Assembly (NCBI RefSeq): GCF_005484945.1 | Contig: NZ_CP034035.1 | Location: 806,001 to 870,000, forward strand | Direction: 5' to 3' | DNA: 64,000 nucleotides | DNA from: Brenneria rubrifaciens | GTDB lineage: Bacteria; Pseudomonadota; Gammaproteobacteria; Enterobacterales; Enterobacteriaceae | Part shown: positions 1-11,734 of the stretch, in pieces | How the letters are laid out: every line of letters starts with the position of its first letter | Position numbering within the stretch: the first letter of the stretch is position 1 | Notes under the pieces: model-generated | What the model was told of the DNA's origin: nothing | The model's input: the letters and a program-made list of their open reading frames with translations, nothing else | Databases searched by the model: none | Program-made: the position numbers and the translations under genes

Positions 1-367
1 GCTGGCGATTACCGTATTCGATCGATCACTCAGTCCGGCTGTTGAGAAAGCGATTATGTCTTCCGATCTGGGACTGAACCCGTCTTCCGCCGGTACGGTG
101 ATCCGGGTTCCGCTGCCCCCGTTGACGGAAGAACGCCGTAAAGATCTGATCAAAGTCGTGCGTGGTGAAGCTGAACAAGGTCGCATTTCCGTGCGTAACG
201 TGCGCCGTGATGCCAACGATAAACTGAAAGCCCAACTGAAAGACAAAGCGATCAGCGAAGATGAAGAGCGCCGTGCCCAGGAAGATGTCCAGAAACTGAC
301 CGATTCCTTCATCAAGAAAGTGGATATCGCACTGGCTGAGAAAGAAGCGGAGCTGATGGCGTTCTAA
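1..367 (+). CDS. frr: Ribosome recycling factor, 3' part
   Basis: C-terminal two thirds (about 121 codons) of ribosome recycling factor; the 5' end lies before the window. Reading frame begins at base 2 ([10 protein letters not shown]) and ends with TAA. The family is about 185 residues and works with EF-G to split the post-termination ribosome in the cytoplasm. The visible part contains the conserved segment [15 protein letters not shown] and the charged helix [23 protein letters not shown], typical of the three-helix bundle domain. It is followed by dxr, as in E. coli, with a 231-bp gap in which no clear terminator is seen. Confidence 0.97.
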   Translation, partial: LAITVFDRSLSPAVEKAIMSSDLGLNPSSAGTVIRVPLPPLTEERRKDLIKVVRGEAEQGRISVRNVRRDANDKLKAQLKDKAISEDEERRAQEDVQKLTDSFIKKVDIALAEKEAELMAF

Positions 368-598
368 TCCATTTGCTGTAATAAGCGTCGCAGGAAAGTC
401 ATGGAGCTCCTAGCACCAGCTTTTTCCGGCGGCGCTTTATATTTTATCAAACTTGTTGGTGCAGGCCAGCCCCTCTTTGGGCGGTAAATCATCTTCTGTC
501 ATGACATCTTTTATCGTGAATAGTAAGTCTACGTCATGGCAATCGTCTCAGACTGGTGTACCTTCCTGTAATCAAATCCAGTTATTCAGAGCATTTCA

Positions 599-1795
599 AT
601 GAAGCAACTGACAATTCTTGGTTCTACTGGTTCTATTGGCGTCAGTTCACTGGCGGTTATTAAGGCAAATCCAGACAAATTTTCTGTTCTGGCGCTGTCG
701 GCCGGAGGCAATGTCGAGCTTATGCTGGAGCAATGTCTGACGTTCCGCCCCGCTTACGCCTCAATGGAGGATGAACTGTCCGCCAAAAGATTGCGCGAGC
801 AATTGAAGCAGCAAGGATGCCAGACCGAAGTGTTATCTGGAGAACTGGCCGCTTGTGAGTTGGCCGCGTTAGATGATGTCGATCAGGTTATTGCGGCAAT
901 TGTTGGCGCCGCAGGCTTGTTGCCAACGCTGGCGGCGATTCGGGCGGGCAAACAGGTGTTGCTGGCTAATAAAGAATCTTTGGTCACTTGCGGACGCCTG
1001 TTTATGGAAGCGGTTGCACAAAGCAACGCAAAAATCCTGCCGATAGACAGTGAACATAATGCAATTTTTCAGAGTTTACCTGAGAAAATGCAACAACAGT
1101 TAGGCTACTCTTCATTAGAGCAGTATGGTGTTGAACGCATTATTCTGACGGGGTCCGGCGGGCCGTTTCGCGAAACGTCGTTATCGGCGTTGGCGGACAT
1201 GACGCCCGATCAGGCTTGTGCGCACCCGAACTGGTCAATGGGACGCAAGATTTCCGTCGATTCCGCTACTATGATGAATAAAGGGCTGGAGTATATCGAA
1301 GCCCGCTGGTTGTTTAATGCCTCTGCGGAACAGATGGAGGTCATCATTCATCCCCAGTCCGTTATTCATTCAATGGTGCGTTATCGTGATGGCAGCGTGC
1401 TGGCGCAGCTAGGTTCGCCGGATATGCGAACACCGATTGCCCACGCAATGGCTTACCCTGAGCGGGTCACATCAGGCGCCAAAGCATTGGACTTTTGCCA
1501 ACTGGGCGCACTGACGTTTTCCGCACCGGATTACGCGCGCTACCCGTGTTTACAATTGGCGATAGACGCCTGTAATCACGGTCAAGCGGCGACCACTGCG
1601 CTAAATGCCGCCAATGAAATCGCTGTTGCCGCATTTTTACAAACACAGATTCGGTTTACGGATATTGCAGCGGTTAATCAGCATGTGATTGAGCAACTTA
1701 CATTGTCTGAGCCGACATGTGTTGATGAAGTTCTTTCTATCGATCTCTGGGCAAGGCAGGCCGCGACGCAGGCGCTGATGCATTGCGGTCGTTAA
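599..1795 (+). CDS. dxr: 1-deoxy-D-xylulose 5-phosphate reductoisomerase
   Basis: Converts DXP to 2-C-methyl-D-erythritol 4-phosphate with NADPH, the committed step of the MEP isoprenoid pathway. The protein is 398 aa, the E. coli length. The N-terminal nucleotide-binding loop GSTGSIG is at residues 8-14. The metal-binding acidic residues are present at D150, E152 and E231 in the same numbering as E. coli. The conserved LANKESLV segment is near residue 122. The ATG start is in the family position. A strong hairpin with a T tract follows the gene, so it may be transcriptionally separable from uppS, which uses the products of this pathway. Confidence 0.98.
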   Translation: MKQLTILGSTGSIGVSSLAVIKANPDKFSVLALSAGGNVELMLEQCLTFRPAYASMEDELSAKRLREQLKQQGCQTEVLSGELAACELAALDDVDQVIAAIVGAAGLLPTLAAIRAGKQVLLANKESLVTCGRLFMEAVAQSNAKILPIDSEHNAIFQSLPEKMQQQLGYSSLEQYGVERIILTGSGGPFRETSLSALADMTPDQACAHPNWSMGRKISVDSATMMNKGLEYIEARWLFNASAEQMEVIIHPQSVIHSMVRYRDGSVLAQLGSPDMRTPIAHAMAYPERVTSGAKALDFCQLGALTFSAPDYARYPCLQLAIDACNHGQAATTALNAANEIAVAAFLQTQIRFTDIAAVNQHVIEQLTLSEPTCVDEVLSIDLWARQAATQALMHCGR

Positions 1796-1900
1796 ATAAT
1801 GTATTCAGAAGGCACGATTTGTTCAGGTGCGGTTGAGGTGGTATAGTCTGCGCCACTCAATGGTCGGCTCCGCGACGTGTTTCGTGCCGACGGTGAAGTT

Positions 1901-1927
1901 AAGCCGTGATCGTTCACGGCTTTTTTT
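1901..1927 (+). terminator. Rho-independent terminator after dxr
   Basis: The stem AGCCGTGA / TCACGGCT has a short loop and is followed by seven T. It lies 105 bp after dxr and about 70 bp before uppS. It could end dxr transcription or act as a partial terminator within the cluster. Confidence 0.8.
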
Positions 1928-1994
1928 ACGCTAATGGATTCTGATGTTACGGAAGGACTGTTGTATTTCTTACTTGAGGAAATAAGTACGCGTT

Positions 1995-2756
1995 ATGCCG
2001 TCCGATAATCAAAAAAATGCTGATAATCTGTCGTTTGCCAAGCCGCGGCACGTCGCTATTATCATGGATGGGAATGGCCGTTGGGCGAAAAGCAAGGGAA
2101 AACTGCGGATATTTGGCCATCAGGCTGGCGTAAAATCTGTGCGTCGGGCGGTGAGTTTTGCCGTTACTCATGAACTCGACGCGTTAACGCTCTATGCGTT
2201 CAGCAGTGAGAACTGGAACCGTCCCGCTCAGGAAGTTACGGGGCTGATGGAACTGTTTGTCCGTGCGTTGGATAGTGAAGTGAGAAGCTTGCATAAACAC
2301 AATATCCGCCTACGCATCATTGGTGATATCAGCCGTTTTAGCCCGCGTTTACAAGCGCGTATCCGTCACTCGGAGGAGCTGACAAAAAATAATCAGGGCC
2401 TGACGCTGAATATTGCTGCGAATTATGGCGGCCGTTGGGATATCATTCAGGGAGTAAGGCGGCTTGCAGAGCAGGTACAGGAAGGAACGTTACGTCCTGA
2501 CAGCATTGATGAAGATGCATTATGCCAATATATTTGCCTGAATGAGCTGGTCCCGGTCGATTTGGTGATCAGAACCGGTGGAGAACATCGCATAAGTAAT
2601 TTTTTATTGTGGCAAATTGCTTACGCCGAGCTTTACTTTACCGATGTCCTTTGGCCTGATTTCGATGAACAAGTCTTTGAAGGTGCGCTGAATGCATTTG
2701 CACAACGCGAGCGCCGCTTCGGGGGAACAACACCTATCGATGCGAATGCGTCCTAG
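1995..2756 (+). CDS. uppS: Undecaprenyl diphosphate synthase (cis-prenyltransferase)
   Basis: Adds eight isopentenyl units in cis to farnesyl diphosphate to make the C55 carrier lipid precursor for peptidoglycan and O-antigen. The protein is 253 aa. The signature [10 protein letters not shown] spans residues 22-31, with the catalytic Asp at D25. The segments [15 protein letters not shown] and [15 protein letters not shown] are the conserved substrate-binding regions of the family. It starts with ATG and is followed 9 bp later by cdsA, so translation of the two is probably coupled. Also called ispU. Confidence 0.98.
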   Translation: MPSDNQKNADNLSFAKPRHVAIIMDGNGRWAKSKGKLRIFGHQAGVKSVRRAVSFAVTHELDALTLYAFSSENWNRPAQEVTGLMELFVRALDSEVRSLHKHNIRLRIIGDISRFSPRLQARIRHSEELTKNNQGLTLNIAANYGGRWDIIQGVRRLAEQVQEGTLRPDSIDEDALCQYICLNELVPVDLVIRTGGEHRISNFLLWQIAYAELYFTDVLWPDFDEQVFEGALNAFAQRERRFGGTTPIDANAS

Positions 2757-2765
2757 GGGGAACTT

Positions 2766-3623
2766 TTGCTGAAGTATCGCCTGATTACTGCTTTGATCTT
2801 AATTCCAATTGTTATCGCGGCATTGTTTTTGTTGTCCCCATTGGGATTTACGCTGGTCACGTTGGCCGTATGTATGTTGGCAGCCTGGGAATGGGGGCCG
2901 CTGTCAGGTTTTTCTTCCTATAATCAGCGCCTATGGTTGGCCATCTTGTGTGGTTTTTTATTGGCGCTGATGCTATTAACCCTTCCGGCATACCACTATT
3001 CGATTCATGTTCTGCAAATCAGCGCTGTGCTCTGGATCTCTTTGGGCTGGTGGTGTGTCGCGCTGTGTCTGGTTCTGTTCTATCCCGCTTCAGCATCGCT
3101 GTGGCGGCACTCGCGAGTTCTGCGACTGCTATTCGGGATTATGACGATTGTTCCTTTTTTTTGGGGAATGGTTGCGCTTCGCCAATATAACTATGACGTG
3201 AATCCTTTTAGCGGTGCATGGTGGCTGTTGTACGTCATGCTGCTGGTATGGGGAGCGGACAGCGGCGCCTACCTGTTTGGCAAACGGTTTGGCAGACGTA
3301 AGCTGGCGCCAAAAGTCTCTCCTGGGAAAACCTGGGAAGGTTTTGCCGGCGGGTTGGTCACATCAGCCGTGATTTCCCTGCTGTTTAGTCGCTATGCTCC
3401 GCTGAGCGTGGCATCATCGACATTATTGGTCTGTTCTATTGTGGCTGCGCTGGCTTCGGTGGTGGGCGATTTGACCGAAAGCATGTTCAAGCGCGAAGCC
3501 GGTATTAAAGACAGCAGTCATTTGATCCCCGGACATGGTGGCGTGCTGGATCGTATTGATAGCCTGACAGCAGCAGTACCGGTCTTTTCCTGTCTGATGC
3601 TGTTGATATTTAAAGCTGTTTAG
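2766..3623 (+). CDS. cdsA: Phosphatidate cytidylyltransferase
   Basis: Inner-membrane enzyme making CDP-diacylglycerol from phosphatidate and CTP, the branch point of phospholipid synthesis. The 285-aa product equals the E. coli length. It is very hydrophobic with about eight membrane segments. It carries the C-terminal family signature from GDLTESMFKREAGIKDS to HGGVLDRIDS (about residues 236-266). The start is TTG with a G-rich ribosome site (AGGGGGAAC) just upstream, and the homologous MLKYRLI N-terminus supports this choice. The gene sits between uppS and rseP. Confidence 0.96.
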   Translation: MLKYRLITALILIPIVIAALFLLSPLGFTLVTLAVCMLAAWEWGPLSGFSSYNQRLWLAILCGFLLALMLLTLPAYHYSIHVLQISAVLWISLGWWCVALCLVLFYPASASLWRHSRVLRLLFGIMTIVPFFWGMVALRQYNYDVNPFSGAWWLLYVMLLVWGADSGAYLFGKRFGRRKLAPKVSPGKTWEGFAGGLVTSAVISLLFSRYAPLSVASSTLLVCSIVAALASVVGDLTESMFKREAGIKDSSHLIPGHGGVLDRIDSLTAAVPVFSCLMLLIFKAV

Positions 3624-3639
3624 GATGAAACGGTAGAGT

Positions 3640-4995
3640 ATGATGAATTTCCTCTGGAGTTTGGCCGCGTTTATCATCGCACTGGGTGTGCTGATTACCG
3701 TGCATGAATTTGGTCACTTCTGGATTGCTCGTCGGTGCGGCGTTAAGGTTGAGCGTTTTTCTGTCGGCTTTGGTCGGGCCTTATGGCGTCGTCGTGATCG
3801 ATCGGGCACGGAGTATGTCATTGCGCTAATCCCGCTTGGGGGCTATGTCAAAATGCTTGATGAGCGTGTCAATACCGTCGCGCCGGAGTTCCGCCATCAA
3901 TCATTTAATAGTAAGACTGTCTGGCAGCGTGCCGCTATCGTCAGCGCAGGGCCTATTGCCAATTTCCTTTTTGCCATTATTACGTATTGGCTGGTATTCA
4001 TTATCGGTGTACCTGGCGTACGGCCGGTGGTTGGTGAAATATTGCCCAACTCCATCGCTTCTCAGGCGGAAATGTCAGCAGGAATTGAACTAAAGTCGGT
4101 TGACGGTATCGAAACGCCTGACTGGGATACGGCGCGTCTGGCGTTGATTGGCAATATTGGCAGCCGGGAAGTCGTGATCAACGTCGCGCCTTTAGGCTCC
4201 AGTCAGACAGTGCAGAAAACGCTGGATTTGCGTGACTGGCAATTTGAGCCCGATAAGCAGGACCCGGTTATGTCTCTGGGCATGGTTCCTCGCGGACCGC
4301 AGATTGAGGCGGTGTTGACTCAGGTTCAACCGGGATCCGCGGCAGAAAAAGCGGGTTTGCAAGCCGGGGACAGGATCGTTAAAGTCGGCGGACAGGTTTT
4401 GACGCACTGGCGTGAATTTGTCGCTGCCGTGCGTGATAATCCGGGGCGAAGTATTGCCCTGGACATCGAAAGGAACGGCGTAACGCTGCCTTTGACGCTG
4501 ACGCCTGACAGCAAGTTTGTCGGTAATGGCAGGGTTGAAGGGCTTGCGGGCGTGTTGCCGAGTGTGGCGCCGCTGCCTGAAGAATTCAGAACGGTTCGTC
4601 AGTACGGACCGTTTAGCGCCATCTATCAGGCAACAGATAAAACCTGGCAACTGATGAAATTGACCGTCAGTATGTTGGGCAAGCTGGTTACGGGTGATGT
4701 TAAGCTGAATAATCTGAGTGGTCCGCTTTCGATTGCTCAGGGCGCGGGAATGTCAGCGGATTTCGGATTGGTTTATTACCTGATGTTTCTGGCCTTAATC
4801 AGCGTCAATCTGGGGATCATCAATCTGTTCCCTCTGCCGGTACTGGATGGTGGACACCTGCTCTTTCTTGCGATTGAAAAGCTGAAGGGCAGGCCGGTTT
4901 CTGAGCGTGTGCAGGACTTTAGTTATCGCATTGGTACTGTGTTGCTGATGTTGTTAATGGGACTCGCACTTTTCAATGATTTCTCTCGTCTCTAG
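3640..4995 (+). CDS. rseP: Sigma-E regulating site-2 zinc metalloprotease RseP
   Basis: Intramembrane protease that cuts the anti-sigma factor RseA after DegS and so releases sigma-E. It also removes leftover signal peptides. The protein is 451 aa, against 450 in E. coli. The zinc motif HEFGH is at residues 22-26 inside the first membrane segment. A central region carries tandem PDZ domains ([21 protein letters not shown] belongs to the second). The third zinc ligand lies in the LDGGHL motif near the C-terminus. It immediately precedes bamA, whose product is under sigma-E surveillance. Confidence 0.97.
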   Translation: MMNFLWSLAAFIIALGVLITVHEFGHFWIARRCGVKVERFSVGFGRALWRRRDRSGTEYVIALIPLGGYVKMLDERVNTVAPEFRHQSFNSKTVWQRAAIVSAGPIANFLFAIITYWLVFIIGVPGVRPVVGEILPNSIASQAEMSAGIELKSVDGIETPDWDTARLALIGNIGSREVVINVAPLGSSQTVQKTLDLRDWQFEPDKQDPVMSLGMVPRGPQIEAVLTQVQPGSAAEKAGLQAGDRIVKVGGQVLTHWREFVAAVRDNPGRSIALDIERNGVTLPLTLTPDSKFVGNGRVEGLAGVLPSVAPLPEEFRTVRQYGPFSAIYQATDKTWQLMKLTVSMLGKLVTGDVKLNNLSGPLSIAQGAGMSADFGLVYYLMFLALISVNLGIINLFPLPVLDGGHLLFLAIEKLKGRPVSERVQDFSYRIGTVLLMLLMGLALFNDFSRL

Positions 4996-5030
4996 GCGTG
5001 GGATTAGGTTAGGAAAAACGCATAACAACG

Positions 5031-7460
5031 ATGGCGATGAAAAAGTTGCTCATAGCGTCGCTGCTGTTCAGCAGCGCCACCGTATACGGTGCAGACGGGT
5101 TCGTAGTGAAGGACATTCATTTCGAGGGCCTGCAACGGGTTGCCGTCGGTGCGGCATTACTCAGTATGCCAGTCCGCGTTGGCGATACCGTCAATGATGA
5201 TGACATCGGTAATACCATCCGTGCTTTATTCGCGACCGGAAATTTTGAAGATGTCCGCGTGATGCGCGACGGCGAAACGCTGATCGTTCAGGTTAAGGAG
5301 CGTCCGACAATCGCCAGCATCACGTTTTCCGGCAACAAGTCGGTAAAAGACGACATGTTGAAAGAGAATTTGGAAGCTTCCGGCGTGCGGGTGGGGGAAG
5401 CGCTTGACCGCACGACGCTTTCCAGCATCGAAAAAGGACTGGAGGATTTCTACTACAGCGTGGGTAAATACAGTGCGTCGGTCAAAGCCGTTGTCACGCC
5501 GTTGCCCCGTAACCGCGCCGACCTGAAGCTGGTGTTCACGGAAGGCGTGTCCGCCAAGATTCAGCAAATCAATATCGTCGGTAATAAAGCCTTCAGCTCT
5601 GATGAACTGATTTCCCGTTTCCAACTGCGCGATGAAGTACCGTGGTGGAACGTGGTCGGCGATCGCAAATACCAGAAACAGAAATTGTCCGGCGATTTGG
5701 AAACACTGCGTAGTTTTTATCTGGATCGCGGCTATGCCCGCTTCAACATTGATTCAACGCAGGTAAGCCTGACGCCGGATAAAAAAGGCATTTACATCAC
5801 CATCAATATGACGGAAGGCGATCAATACAAGCTTTCTGGCGTGATCGTTAAAGGTAATCTGGCCGGTCATTCTGCCGAGATTGAAGGACTGACTAAAATT
5901 GAGCCCGGCGAGTTGTATAACGGCACCAAAGTGACTCGTATGGAAGAGGACATTAAAAAGCTTCTTGGCCGCTATGGGTACGCTTATCCGCGCGTGGTCA
6001 CTCAGCCGGAAATCAATGATGCCGATAAGAGCGTGAAGCTGAATATCAACGTTGATGCCGGTAACCGTTTCTATGTCCGCCGAGTACGTTTTGAAGGCAA
6101 CGATACCTCCAAAGACTCTGTACTGCGCCGCGAAATGCGCCAGATGGAAGGGGGCTGGTTAGGTAACGATCTGGTTGAACAGGGTAAAGAGCGCCTTAAT
6201 CGTCTGGGATACTTTGAAAGCGTCGATGTGGAGACACAACGCGTGCCGGGTACTGCCGATCAGGTTGATGTGACCTATAAGGTCAAAGAGCGTAACACCG
6301 GGACATTCAACTTCGGCGTAGGCTTCGGCACAGAAAGCGGCGTTAGCTTCCAGGCGGGCGTCCAGCAGGATAACTGGCTGGGAACGGGTAACTCTGTCGG
6401 TATCAGCGGCACGAAAAACGACTACCAAAGCTATGTTGAACTGTCGCTGACCGATCCGTATTTTACCGTTGATGGCGTTAGCCTCGGTGGTCGTATCTTC
6501 TACAACAAGTTTGAAGCGTATGATGCGGACCTCTCTGATTACACCAACGCCAGCTATGGTATCGGCAGCACGTTAGGTTTCCCGATCAACGAGAACAACT
6601 CGTTACGTCTCGGCATCGACTATGTTCATAACGACCTGTCGGATATGAAGCCTCAGGTAGCCATGTGGCGCTATCTGGATTCCGTCGGCGTTAATCCAGA
6701 TATCGTGGGGGCGAATGACAAGTCCAGCTCGGATTTCAAAGCGAATGATTTCTTCCTGAATACCGGCTGGTCTTACAACAGTCTTGATCGGGGCTATTTC
6801 CCGACCAGAGGAACCCGCGCTTCGGCCAATGCTAAAGTGACGATCCCAGGCTCGGATAACGAATACTACAAGCTGACGTTTGACTCGGCGACGTATTACC
6901 CGTTAAGCGATAGCGGTCAATGGGTTATTATGGGACGAAGTCGTGCGGGCTATGCCGATGGGCTGAGCGGTAAAGAAGTACCGTTCTACGATAACTTCTA
7001 TGCGGGTGGTTCGAGTACGGTGCGCGGCTTCCAGTCGAATACCATCGGTCCTAAAGCCGCCTATTATCTCTGTAACGGCGGTGAGTCTTCTTATGCCAAC
7101 TGTCCGATTGATAAAGACAATCTGGATGATGCCGTGGGCGGTAACGCGATGGCGGTTCTGAGTGCCGAACTGATCGTGCCGACGCCGTTTGTCAGTGACA
7201 AATATGCCAATTCGATTCGTACTTCATTCTTCGTGGATGGGGGGACGGTCTGGGATACCAATTGGGAAAACACCTCGGCAACCGCTGACGCAGGCGTCCC
7301 TGATTACAGCAAGGCGAGTAATTTCCGGGTTTCCAGTGGTATCGCCCTGCAATGGATGTCTCCGCTTGGGCCACTGGTCTTCTCCTATGCCCAACCGGTT
7401 AAAAAATACGATGGAGATAAGTCGGAGCAGTTCCAGTTTAATATTGGCAAAACCTGGTAA
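5031..7460 (+). CDS. bamA: Outer membrane protein assembly factor BamA
   Basis: Central essential subunit of the BAM complex that folds beta-barrel proteins into the outer membrane. The product is 809 aa. It has a signal peptide ending at about residue 20 ([20 protein letters not shown], then AD), five periplasmic POTRA domains (about 22-420) and a C-terminal 16-strand barrel. The lid-lock motif VRGFQ in loop 6 is visible, as is the terminal beta signal ending FNIGKTW. The surface-loop region around [15 protein letters not shown] is shorter than in E. coli and contains two Cys, as expected of a variable exposed loop. Confidence 0.98.
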   Translation: MAMKKLLIASLLFSSATVYGADGFVVKDIHFEGLQRVAVGAALLSMPVRVGDTVNDDDIGNTIRALFATGNFEDVRVMRDGETLIVQVKERPTIASITFSGNKSVKDDMLKENLEASGVRVGEALDRTTLSSIEKGLEDFYYSVGKYSASVKAVVTPLPRNRADLKLVFTEGVSAKIQQINIVGNKAFSSDELISRFQLRDEVPWWNVVGDRKYQKQKLSGDLETLRSFYLDRGYARFNIDSTQVSLTPDKKGIYITINMTEGDQYKLSGVIVKGNLAGHSAEIEGLTKIEPGELYNGTKVTRMEEDIKKLLGRYGYAYPRVVTQPEINDADKSVKLNINVDAGNRFYVRRVRFEGNDTSKDSVLRREMRQMEGGWLGNDLVEQGKERLNRLGYFESVDVETQRVPGTADQVDVTYKVKERNTGTFNFGVGFGTESGVSFQAGVQQDNWLGTGNSVGISGTKNDYQSYVELSLTDPYFTVDGVSLGGRIFYNKFEAYDADLSDYTNASYGIGSTLGFPINENNSLRLGIDYVHNDLSDMKPQVAMWRYLDSVGVNPDIVGANDKSSSDFKANDFFLNTGWSYNSLDRGYFPTRGTRASANAKVTIPGSDNEYYKLTFDSATYYPLSDSGQWVIMGRSRAGYADGLSGKEVPFYDNFYAGGSSTVRGFQSNTIGPKAAYYLCNGGESSYANCPIDKDNLDDAVGGNAMAVLSAELIVPTPFVSDKYANSIRTSFFVDGGTVWDTNWENTSATADAGVPDYSKASNFRVSSGIALQWMSPLGPLVFSYAQPVKKYDGDKSEQFQFNIGKTW

Positions 7461-7588
7461 TGTGACGACGGCAGGTCGTATGCAAGACAAATCGTATGGC
7501 GGACATAGTTTAAGATCCAGATATTGCTATGACGTTATGCAAATTGAATGTGTGAAGACACAAATTAGGTTAGGTTGAGGAGTTTATA

Positions 7589-8086
7589 GTGAAAAAGTGG
7601 TTATGTGCCGCAGGCCTCGGTTTAGCATTGGCTGCATCTGCAAGCGTTCAGGCTGCTGACAAGATCGCGGTTGTTAACGTATCCAGTATTTTCCAGCAGT
7701 TACCGCAGCGTGAAACGGTAGCCAAGCAGTTGGAAAATGAATTCAGAGGCCGTGCTACTGAATTGCAATCAATGGAAAAAGAGTTGCAGACCAAAATGCA
7801 AAAGTTGCAACGTGATGGCTCTACCATGAAAGCAAGCGATCGCAACAAAATGGAAAAAGACGTCATAGCGCAGCGCGAGCAGTTCTCTACGAAAGCGCAG
7901 GCTTTTGATCAAGACAACCGTCGTCGCCAGATGGAAGAGCGCAATAAAATCCTGACCCGTATTCAGGATGCGGTAAAAACGGTTGCCAGCAAAGAAGGTT
8001 ATGATGTTGTGATTGACGCTAACGCGGTAGCGTATGCAGCCAATGCAAAAGACATTACTGCCGATGTGCTGAAACAGGTTAAATAA
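7589..8086 (+). CDS. skp: Periplasmic chaperone Skp (OmpH)
   Basis: Trimeric periplasmic chaperone that holds unfolded outer-membrane proteins on the way to BamA. The product is 165 aa with a signal peptide cleaved near residue 22 (SVQA, then ADKIAVVN). A long charged coiled-coil region between about residues 50 and 130 forms the tentacles of the jellyfish-like trimer. The start is GTG with a GAGG ribosome site 8-11 bp upstream. It follows bamA after 128 bp and is 3 bp from lpxD, as in E. coli. Confidence 0.96.
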   Translation: MKKWLCAAGLGLALAASASVQAADKIAVVNVSSIFQQLPQRETVAKQLENEFRGRATELQSMEKELQTKMQKLQRDGSTMKASDRNKMEKDVIAQREQFSTKAQAFDQDNRRRQMEERNKILTRIQDAVKTVASKEGYDVVIDANAVAYAANAKDITADVLKQVK

Positions 8087-8089
8087 TAC

Positions 8090-9112
8090 ATGTATTCAAT
8101 TCGACTGGACGCGTTAGCCCAACAGTTGGATGCACAATTACACGGTGATGGTGATCTCGTCATCACCGGTGTTGCTTCCATGCAATCGGCAAAAGCAGGG
8201 CAGATTACGTTTCTGTCTGACAGCCGTTATCGTGAGCAATTGGCCGAAACTCCGGCCTCCGCCGTCGTGCTGACGGAAGCGGATTTACCTTACTGTCAGG
8301 TTGCCGCGCTGGTGGTGAAAAATCCCTATCTGACTTATGCGCGTATGGCGCAGTTGATGGATACCACGCCACAGCCCGCGACGGATATTGCTTCCAGCGC
8401 GGTAATTGCGGCGGATGCTTCATTAGGCAAGCAGGTTTCGGTCGGCGCCAACGCGGTGATTGAGTCCGGCGTGCAACTGGGTGACGGCGTGATCGTCGGC
8501 GCCGGTTGCTTTATCGGTAAAAATGTCCGCATTGGCGCTGGCACCCGGCTTTGGGCGAATGTCACGATATATCATAATGTTGAACTGGGTGAGCAGTGCC
8601 TGATTCAGTCTGGCGCAGTAATCGGTTCAGACGGTTTTGGCTATGCGAACGATCGCGGCAACTGGATCAAAATCCCGCAACTGGGCACGGTCAGAATTGG
8701 CGATCGGGTTGAGATTGGGGCGAGCACCACGATCGACCGCGGCGCGTTAGATGATACCGTCATCGGTAACGGCGTAATTATTGATAACCAATGCCAGATT
8801 GCGCACAACGTTGTGATTGGCGACAATACCGCGGTGGCGGGTGGCGTCATCATGGCGGGCAGTCTGAAAATCGGCCGCTATTGCATGATTGGCGGCGCCA
8901 GCGTGATTAACGGGCATATGGAAATCTGCGATAAAGTCACGGTGACGGGAATGGGAATGGTCATGAGACCAATCACAAAACCTGGGGTATACTCTTCAGG
9001 CATTCCGTTGCAACCCAATAAAGTTTGGCGTAAGACCGCAGCGCTGGTGATGAATATTGATGATATAAGCAAACGGTTAAAAGCCGTTGAAAGAAAAGTC
9101 GATAATGATTAG
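8090..9112 (+). CDS. lpxD: UDP-3-O-acylglucosamine N-acyltransferase LpxD
   Basis: Third step of lipid A synthesis: transfers a 3-hydroxyacyl chain from ACP to the 2-amino group of UDP-3-O-acyl-glucosamine. The product is 340 aa. An N-terminal uridine-binding domain (about 1-100) is followed by a left-handed beta-helix with many hexapeptide repeats, for example [13 protein letters not shown]. The conserved catalytic region [15 protein letters not shown] is present. A C-terminal helix supports trimerisation. It is separated from fabZ by an unusually long 221-bp gap. Confidence 0.97.
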   Translation: MYSIRLDALAQQLDAQLHGDGDLVITGVASMQSAKAGQITFLSDSRYREQLAETPASAVVLTEADLPYCQVAALVVKNPYLTYARMAQLMDTTPQPATDIASSAVIAADASLGKQVSVGANAVIESGVQLGDGVIVGAGCFIGKNVRIGAGTRLWANVTIYHNVELGEQCLIQSGAVIGSDGFGYANDRGNWIKIPQLGTVRIGDRVEIGASTTIDRGALDDTVIGNGVIIDNQCQIAHNVVIGDNTAVAGGVIMAGSLKIGRYCMIGGASVINGHMEICDKVTVTGMGMVMRPITKPGVYSSGIPLQPNKVWRKTAALVMNIDDISKRLKAVERKVDND

Positions 9113-9333
9113 CTGCTGGCGTTTTGTTTCATAGGATGTAAACATACTGGATGAGAAACGTATAATCCGGATGTAACCCAAACGTCCGTGGCGAGCGAGC
9201 GGTTTTTTTATTAGTACTGTTCGCGTACCAGCGTACGAATCCTAATTTGCGGCCTGCCTGAAGATCCTTCCCTTTTAGGTTCTGAGCAGGCCGTATTGTT
9301 GATGGCATCAATTTTATGGACAGGAAGAGTATT

Positions 9334-9789
9334 TTGACCACTGACACTCATACTCTGAATATTGAAGAGATTTTAGAATTATTACCGCACCGGTTCCCGT
9401 TTTTGTTGGTTGATCGTGTTTTGGACTTTGAAGAAGGAAAATTTTTACGGGCGGTGAAAAACGTGTCTTTCAATGAACCTTTCTTTCAAGGTCATTTTCC
9501 GGGAAAACCCATTTTTCCCGGCGTGTTGATTCTGGAAGCCATGGCTCAGGCGACAGGTATTCTGGCGTTTAAAAGCGTGGGTAAACTGGAGCCAGGCGAG
9601 CTGTATTATTTTGCGGCTGTGGATGAGGCGCGCTTTAAGCGTCCCGTACAGCCAGGGGATCAAATGATCCTGGAGGTTGAATTTATCAAAGAGCGTCGTG
9701 GTGTTGCACGCTTTAAAGGTGTCGCCAAAGTTGATGGTGAAGTGGCCTGTGAAGCGTCAATGATGTGTGCTCGTCGTCGGGAGGCCTGA
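9334..9789 (+). CDS. fabZ: 3-hydroxyacyl-ACP dehydratase FabZ
   Basis: Dehydrates 3-hydroxyacyl-ACP in fatty-acid elongation and competes with LpxA for 3-hydroxymyristoyl-ACP. I chose the TTG at 9334: it gives 151 aa as in E. coli (MTTDTHTL), and the ribosome site AGGAAGAG lies just upstream of it. The in-frame ATG at 9316 would place that site inside the coding region. Hot-dog fold; catalytic H54 (in [10 protein letters not shown]) and E68 are present. Its end is 4 bp from the GTG of lpxA. Confidence 0.96.
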   Translation: MTTDTHTLNIEEILELLPHRFPFLLVDRVLDFEEGKFLRAVKNVSFNEPFFQGHFPGKPIFPGVLILEAMAQATGILAFKSVGKLEPGELYYFAAVDEARFKRPVQPGDQMILEVEFIKERRGVARFKGVAKVDGEVACEASMMCARRREA

Positions 9790-9793
9790 TAAC

Positions 9794-10582
9794 GTGATTG
9801 ATCAAACCGCCTTTATTCACCCCAGTTCCATTGTTGAAGATGGCGCCATTATCGGCGCCGGCGTTCATATCGGCCCATTCTGCTATATCGGCGCTCAGGT
9901 TGAGATCGGGGCGGGTACGGTGTTGAAATCGCACGTTGTGGTTAATGGCATCACCAAGATTGGCCGCGATAATGAAATCTATCAATTCACCTCAATTGGC
10001 GAAGTGAATCAGGATCTGAAGTATGCGGGAGAGCCGACTCGCGTTGAGATCGGCGATCGTAACCGTATTCGTGAAAGCGTCACGATTCACCGCGGCACTG
10101 AGCAAGGCGGTGGGTTGACTAAAGTCGGCAGCGATAACCTGCTGATGATCAATACGCATATCGCGCATGACTGCGTTATTGGCAACCGTTGTATTTTTGC
10201 TAATAACGCCACGCTGGGCGGCCACGTTTCCGTTGATGATTTTGCCATCATCGGCGGCATGACGGCGGTGCATCAGTTCTGTATTATCGGCGCGCACGTC
10301 ATGGTTGGCGGTTGTTCTGGTGTAGCACAGGATGTTCCGCCTTACGTGATCGCTCAAGGTAACCACGCCACGCCGTTTGGTCTGAATATTGAAGGGCTGA
10401 AGCGCCGTGGTTTTGAGAAAGAAACCCTGCATGCCATCCGCAATGCCTACAAACTGATTTACCGCAGCGGTAAAACGCTGGATGAGGTAAAACCGGAGAT
10501 CGAAGCGCTGGCGGTGCAACATCCGGCTGTTCAGGCGTTTATCAATTTCTTCTCACGCTCTACCCGCGGAATCATCCGTTAA
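9794..10582 (+). CDS. lpxA: UDP-N-acetylglucosamine acyltransferase LpxA
   Basis: First step of lipid A synthesis: moves 3-hydroxymyristate from ACP to the 3-OH of UDP-GlcNAc. The GTG start at 9794 gives 262 aa ([10 protein letters not shown]), the E. coli length. An upstream in-frame ATG lies inside fabZ and is less likely. The N-terminal left-handed beta-helix of hexapeptide repeats is followed by a helical C-terminal domain. The catalytic H125 is in the motif THIAHDC, with H122 beside it. It lies in the fabZ-lpxA-lpxB run with nearly no spacing. Confidence 0.97.
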   Translation: MIDQTAFIHPSSIVEDGAIIGAGVHIGPFCYIGAQVEIGAGTVLKSHVVVNGITKIGRDNEIYQFTSIGEVNQDLKYAGEPTRVEIGDRNRIRESVTIHRGTEQGGGLTKVGSDNLLMINTHIAHDCVIGNRCIFANNATLGGHVSVDDFAIIGGMTAVHQFCIIGAHVMVGGCSGVAQDVPPYVIAQGNHATPFGLNIEGLKRRGFEKETLHAIRNAYKLIYRSGKTLDEVKPEIEALAVQHPAVQAFINFFSRSTRGIIR

Positions 10583-10585
10583 TCT

Positions 10586-11734
10586 ATGTCAAAACGTCCT
10601 TTGATTATCGGATTGGTCGCCGGAGAAACCTCCGGCGATATTCTTGGCGCAGGTCTGATTCGCGCGCTGAAAGTTCAGGCGCCGGATGCGCGTTTTGTCG
10701 GCGTTGCCGGGCCTCGTATGCAGGCGGAAGGTTGTGAAGCCTGGTATGAAATGGAAGAGTTGGCCGTTATGGGTATCGTTGAGGTACTTGAGCGACTGCC
10801 TCGTTTGCTCAAAATTCGTCGGGACTTGACCCGGCGCTTCACCGAGCTCAAGCCTGATATTTTCGTCGGGATTGACGCCCCTGATTTTAATATTACGCTG
10901 GAAGGCCGCCTGAAACAGCGTGGAATTAATACTCTCCATTATGTCAGCCCGTCCGTGTGGGCGTGGCGGCAAAAGCGCGTTTTCAAAATAGGTAAAGCGA
11001 CCAATCTGGTGCTGGCATTTCTTCCTTTTGAAAAAGCGTTTTACGATCGTTTCAATGTTCCCTGCCGTTTTATCGGTCATACTATGGCGGATGCTATGCC
11101 TCTGCATCCAGACAAAATGGCGGCGCGAGCCGCATTGGGAATAGCGCCGGATGCGTTGTGTCTGGCCTTGTTGCCGGGCAGTCGCGGCGCGGAAATTGAA
11201 ATGCTGAGCGCGGATTTTCTTCATACGGCAGCGCTGCTGCGCCAGCGATTTCCCGCGCTGGAAATCGTGGTGCCGCTGGTCAACAGTAAGCGTCGTGAAC
11301 AGTTTGGACGGATAAAAAACAGTGTTGCGCCTGATTTAGCGGTGCGTATTCTGGACGGTCAGGCGCGTGAAGCGATGATTGCCAGCGATGCCGCGTTACT
11401 GGCGTCAGGAACTGCCGCGCTGGAGTGTATGCTGGCAAAATGTCCGATGGTGGTGGGGTATCGCATGAAGCCCTTTACATTCTGGCTGGCGCAGAGGCTG
11501 GTAAAAACGCCGTGGGTATCGCTGCCCAATCTGCTGGCCGGGCGCGAACTGGTTACCGAATTGCTTCAGACCGACTGTACGCCGGATAAACTGGCGCAGG
11601 CGCTGCTGCCCTGGTTGACGGATGCGGGCAAGACCGCCGAGCTGCAAACCACATTTTTGGCGCTGCACCGACAGATTCGCTGTAACGCGGATGAGCAGGC
11701 GGCTCAGGCCGTACTGGAATTAGTGAAATCATGA
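10586..11734 (+). CDS. lpxB: Lipid A disaccharide synthase LpxB
   Basis: GT19 glycosyltransferase that joins UDP-2,3-diacylglucosamine to lipid X, forming the beta-1,6 disaccharide core of lipid A. It is peripheral on the cytoplasmic face of the inner membrane. The product is 382 aa, the E. coli length. The N-terminal motif [16 protein letters not shown] and the nucleotide-binding [13 protein letters not shown] are characteristic. The stop overlaps the ATG of rnhB by 4 bp (ATGA), indicating translational coupling. Confidence 0.97.
   Translation: MSKRPLIIGLVAGETSGDILGAGLIRALKVQAPDARFVGVAGPRMQAEGCEAWYEMEELAVMGIVEVLERLPRLLKIRRDLTRRFTELKPDIFVGIDAPDFNITLEGRLKQRGINTLHYVSPSVWAWRQKRVFKIGKATNLVLAFLPFEKAFYDRFNVPCRFIGHTMADAMPLHPDKMAARAALGIAPDALCLALLPGSRGAEIEMLSADFLHTAALLRQRFPALEIVVPLVNSKRREQFGRIKNSVAPDLAVRILDGQAREAMIASDAALLASGTAALECMLAKCPMVVGYRMKPFTFWLAQRLVKTPWVSLPNLLAGRELVTELLQTDCTPDKLAQALLPWLTDAGKTAELQTTFLALHRQIRCNADEQAAQAVLELVKS

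Noticed and set aside
4192..4650. 152-codon minus-strand ORF inside rseP
   Set aside because: Shadow of the strongly conserved rseP frame; composition rich in R and Q, with no family pattern.
9316..9333. Upstream ATG as the fabZ start
   Set aside because: The ribosome site AGGAAGAG lies inside this extension; the TTG at 9334 fits the site and the family length.
10589..11224. 211-codon minus-strand ORF inside lpxB
   Set aside because: Antisense shadow of a conserved gene; no ribosome site or recognisable motif.
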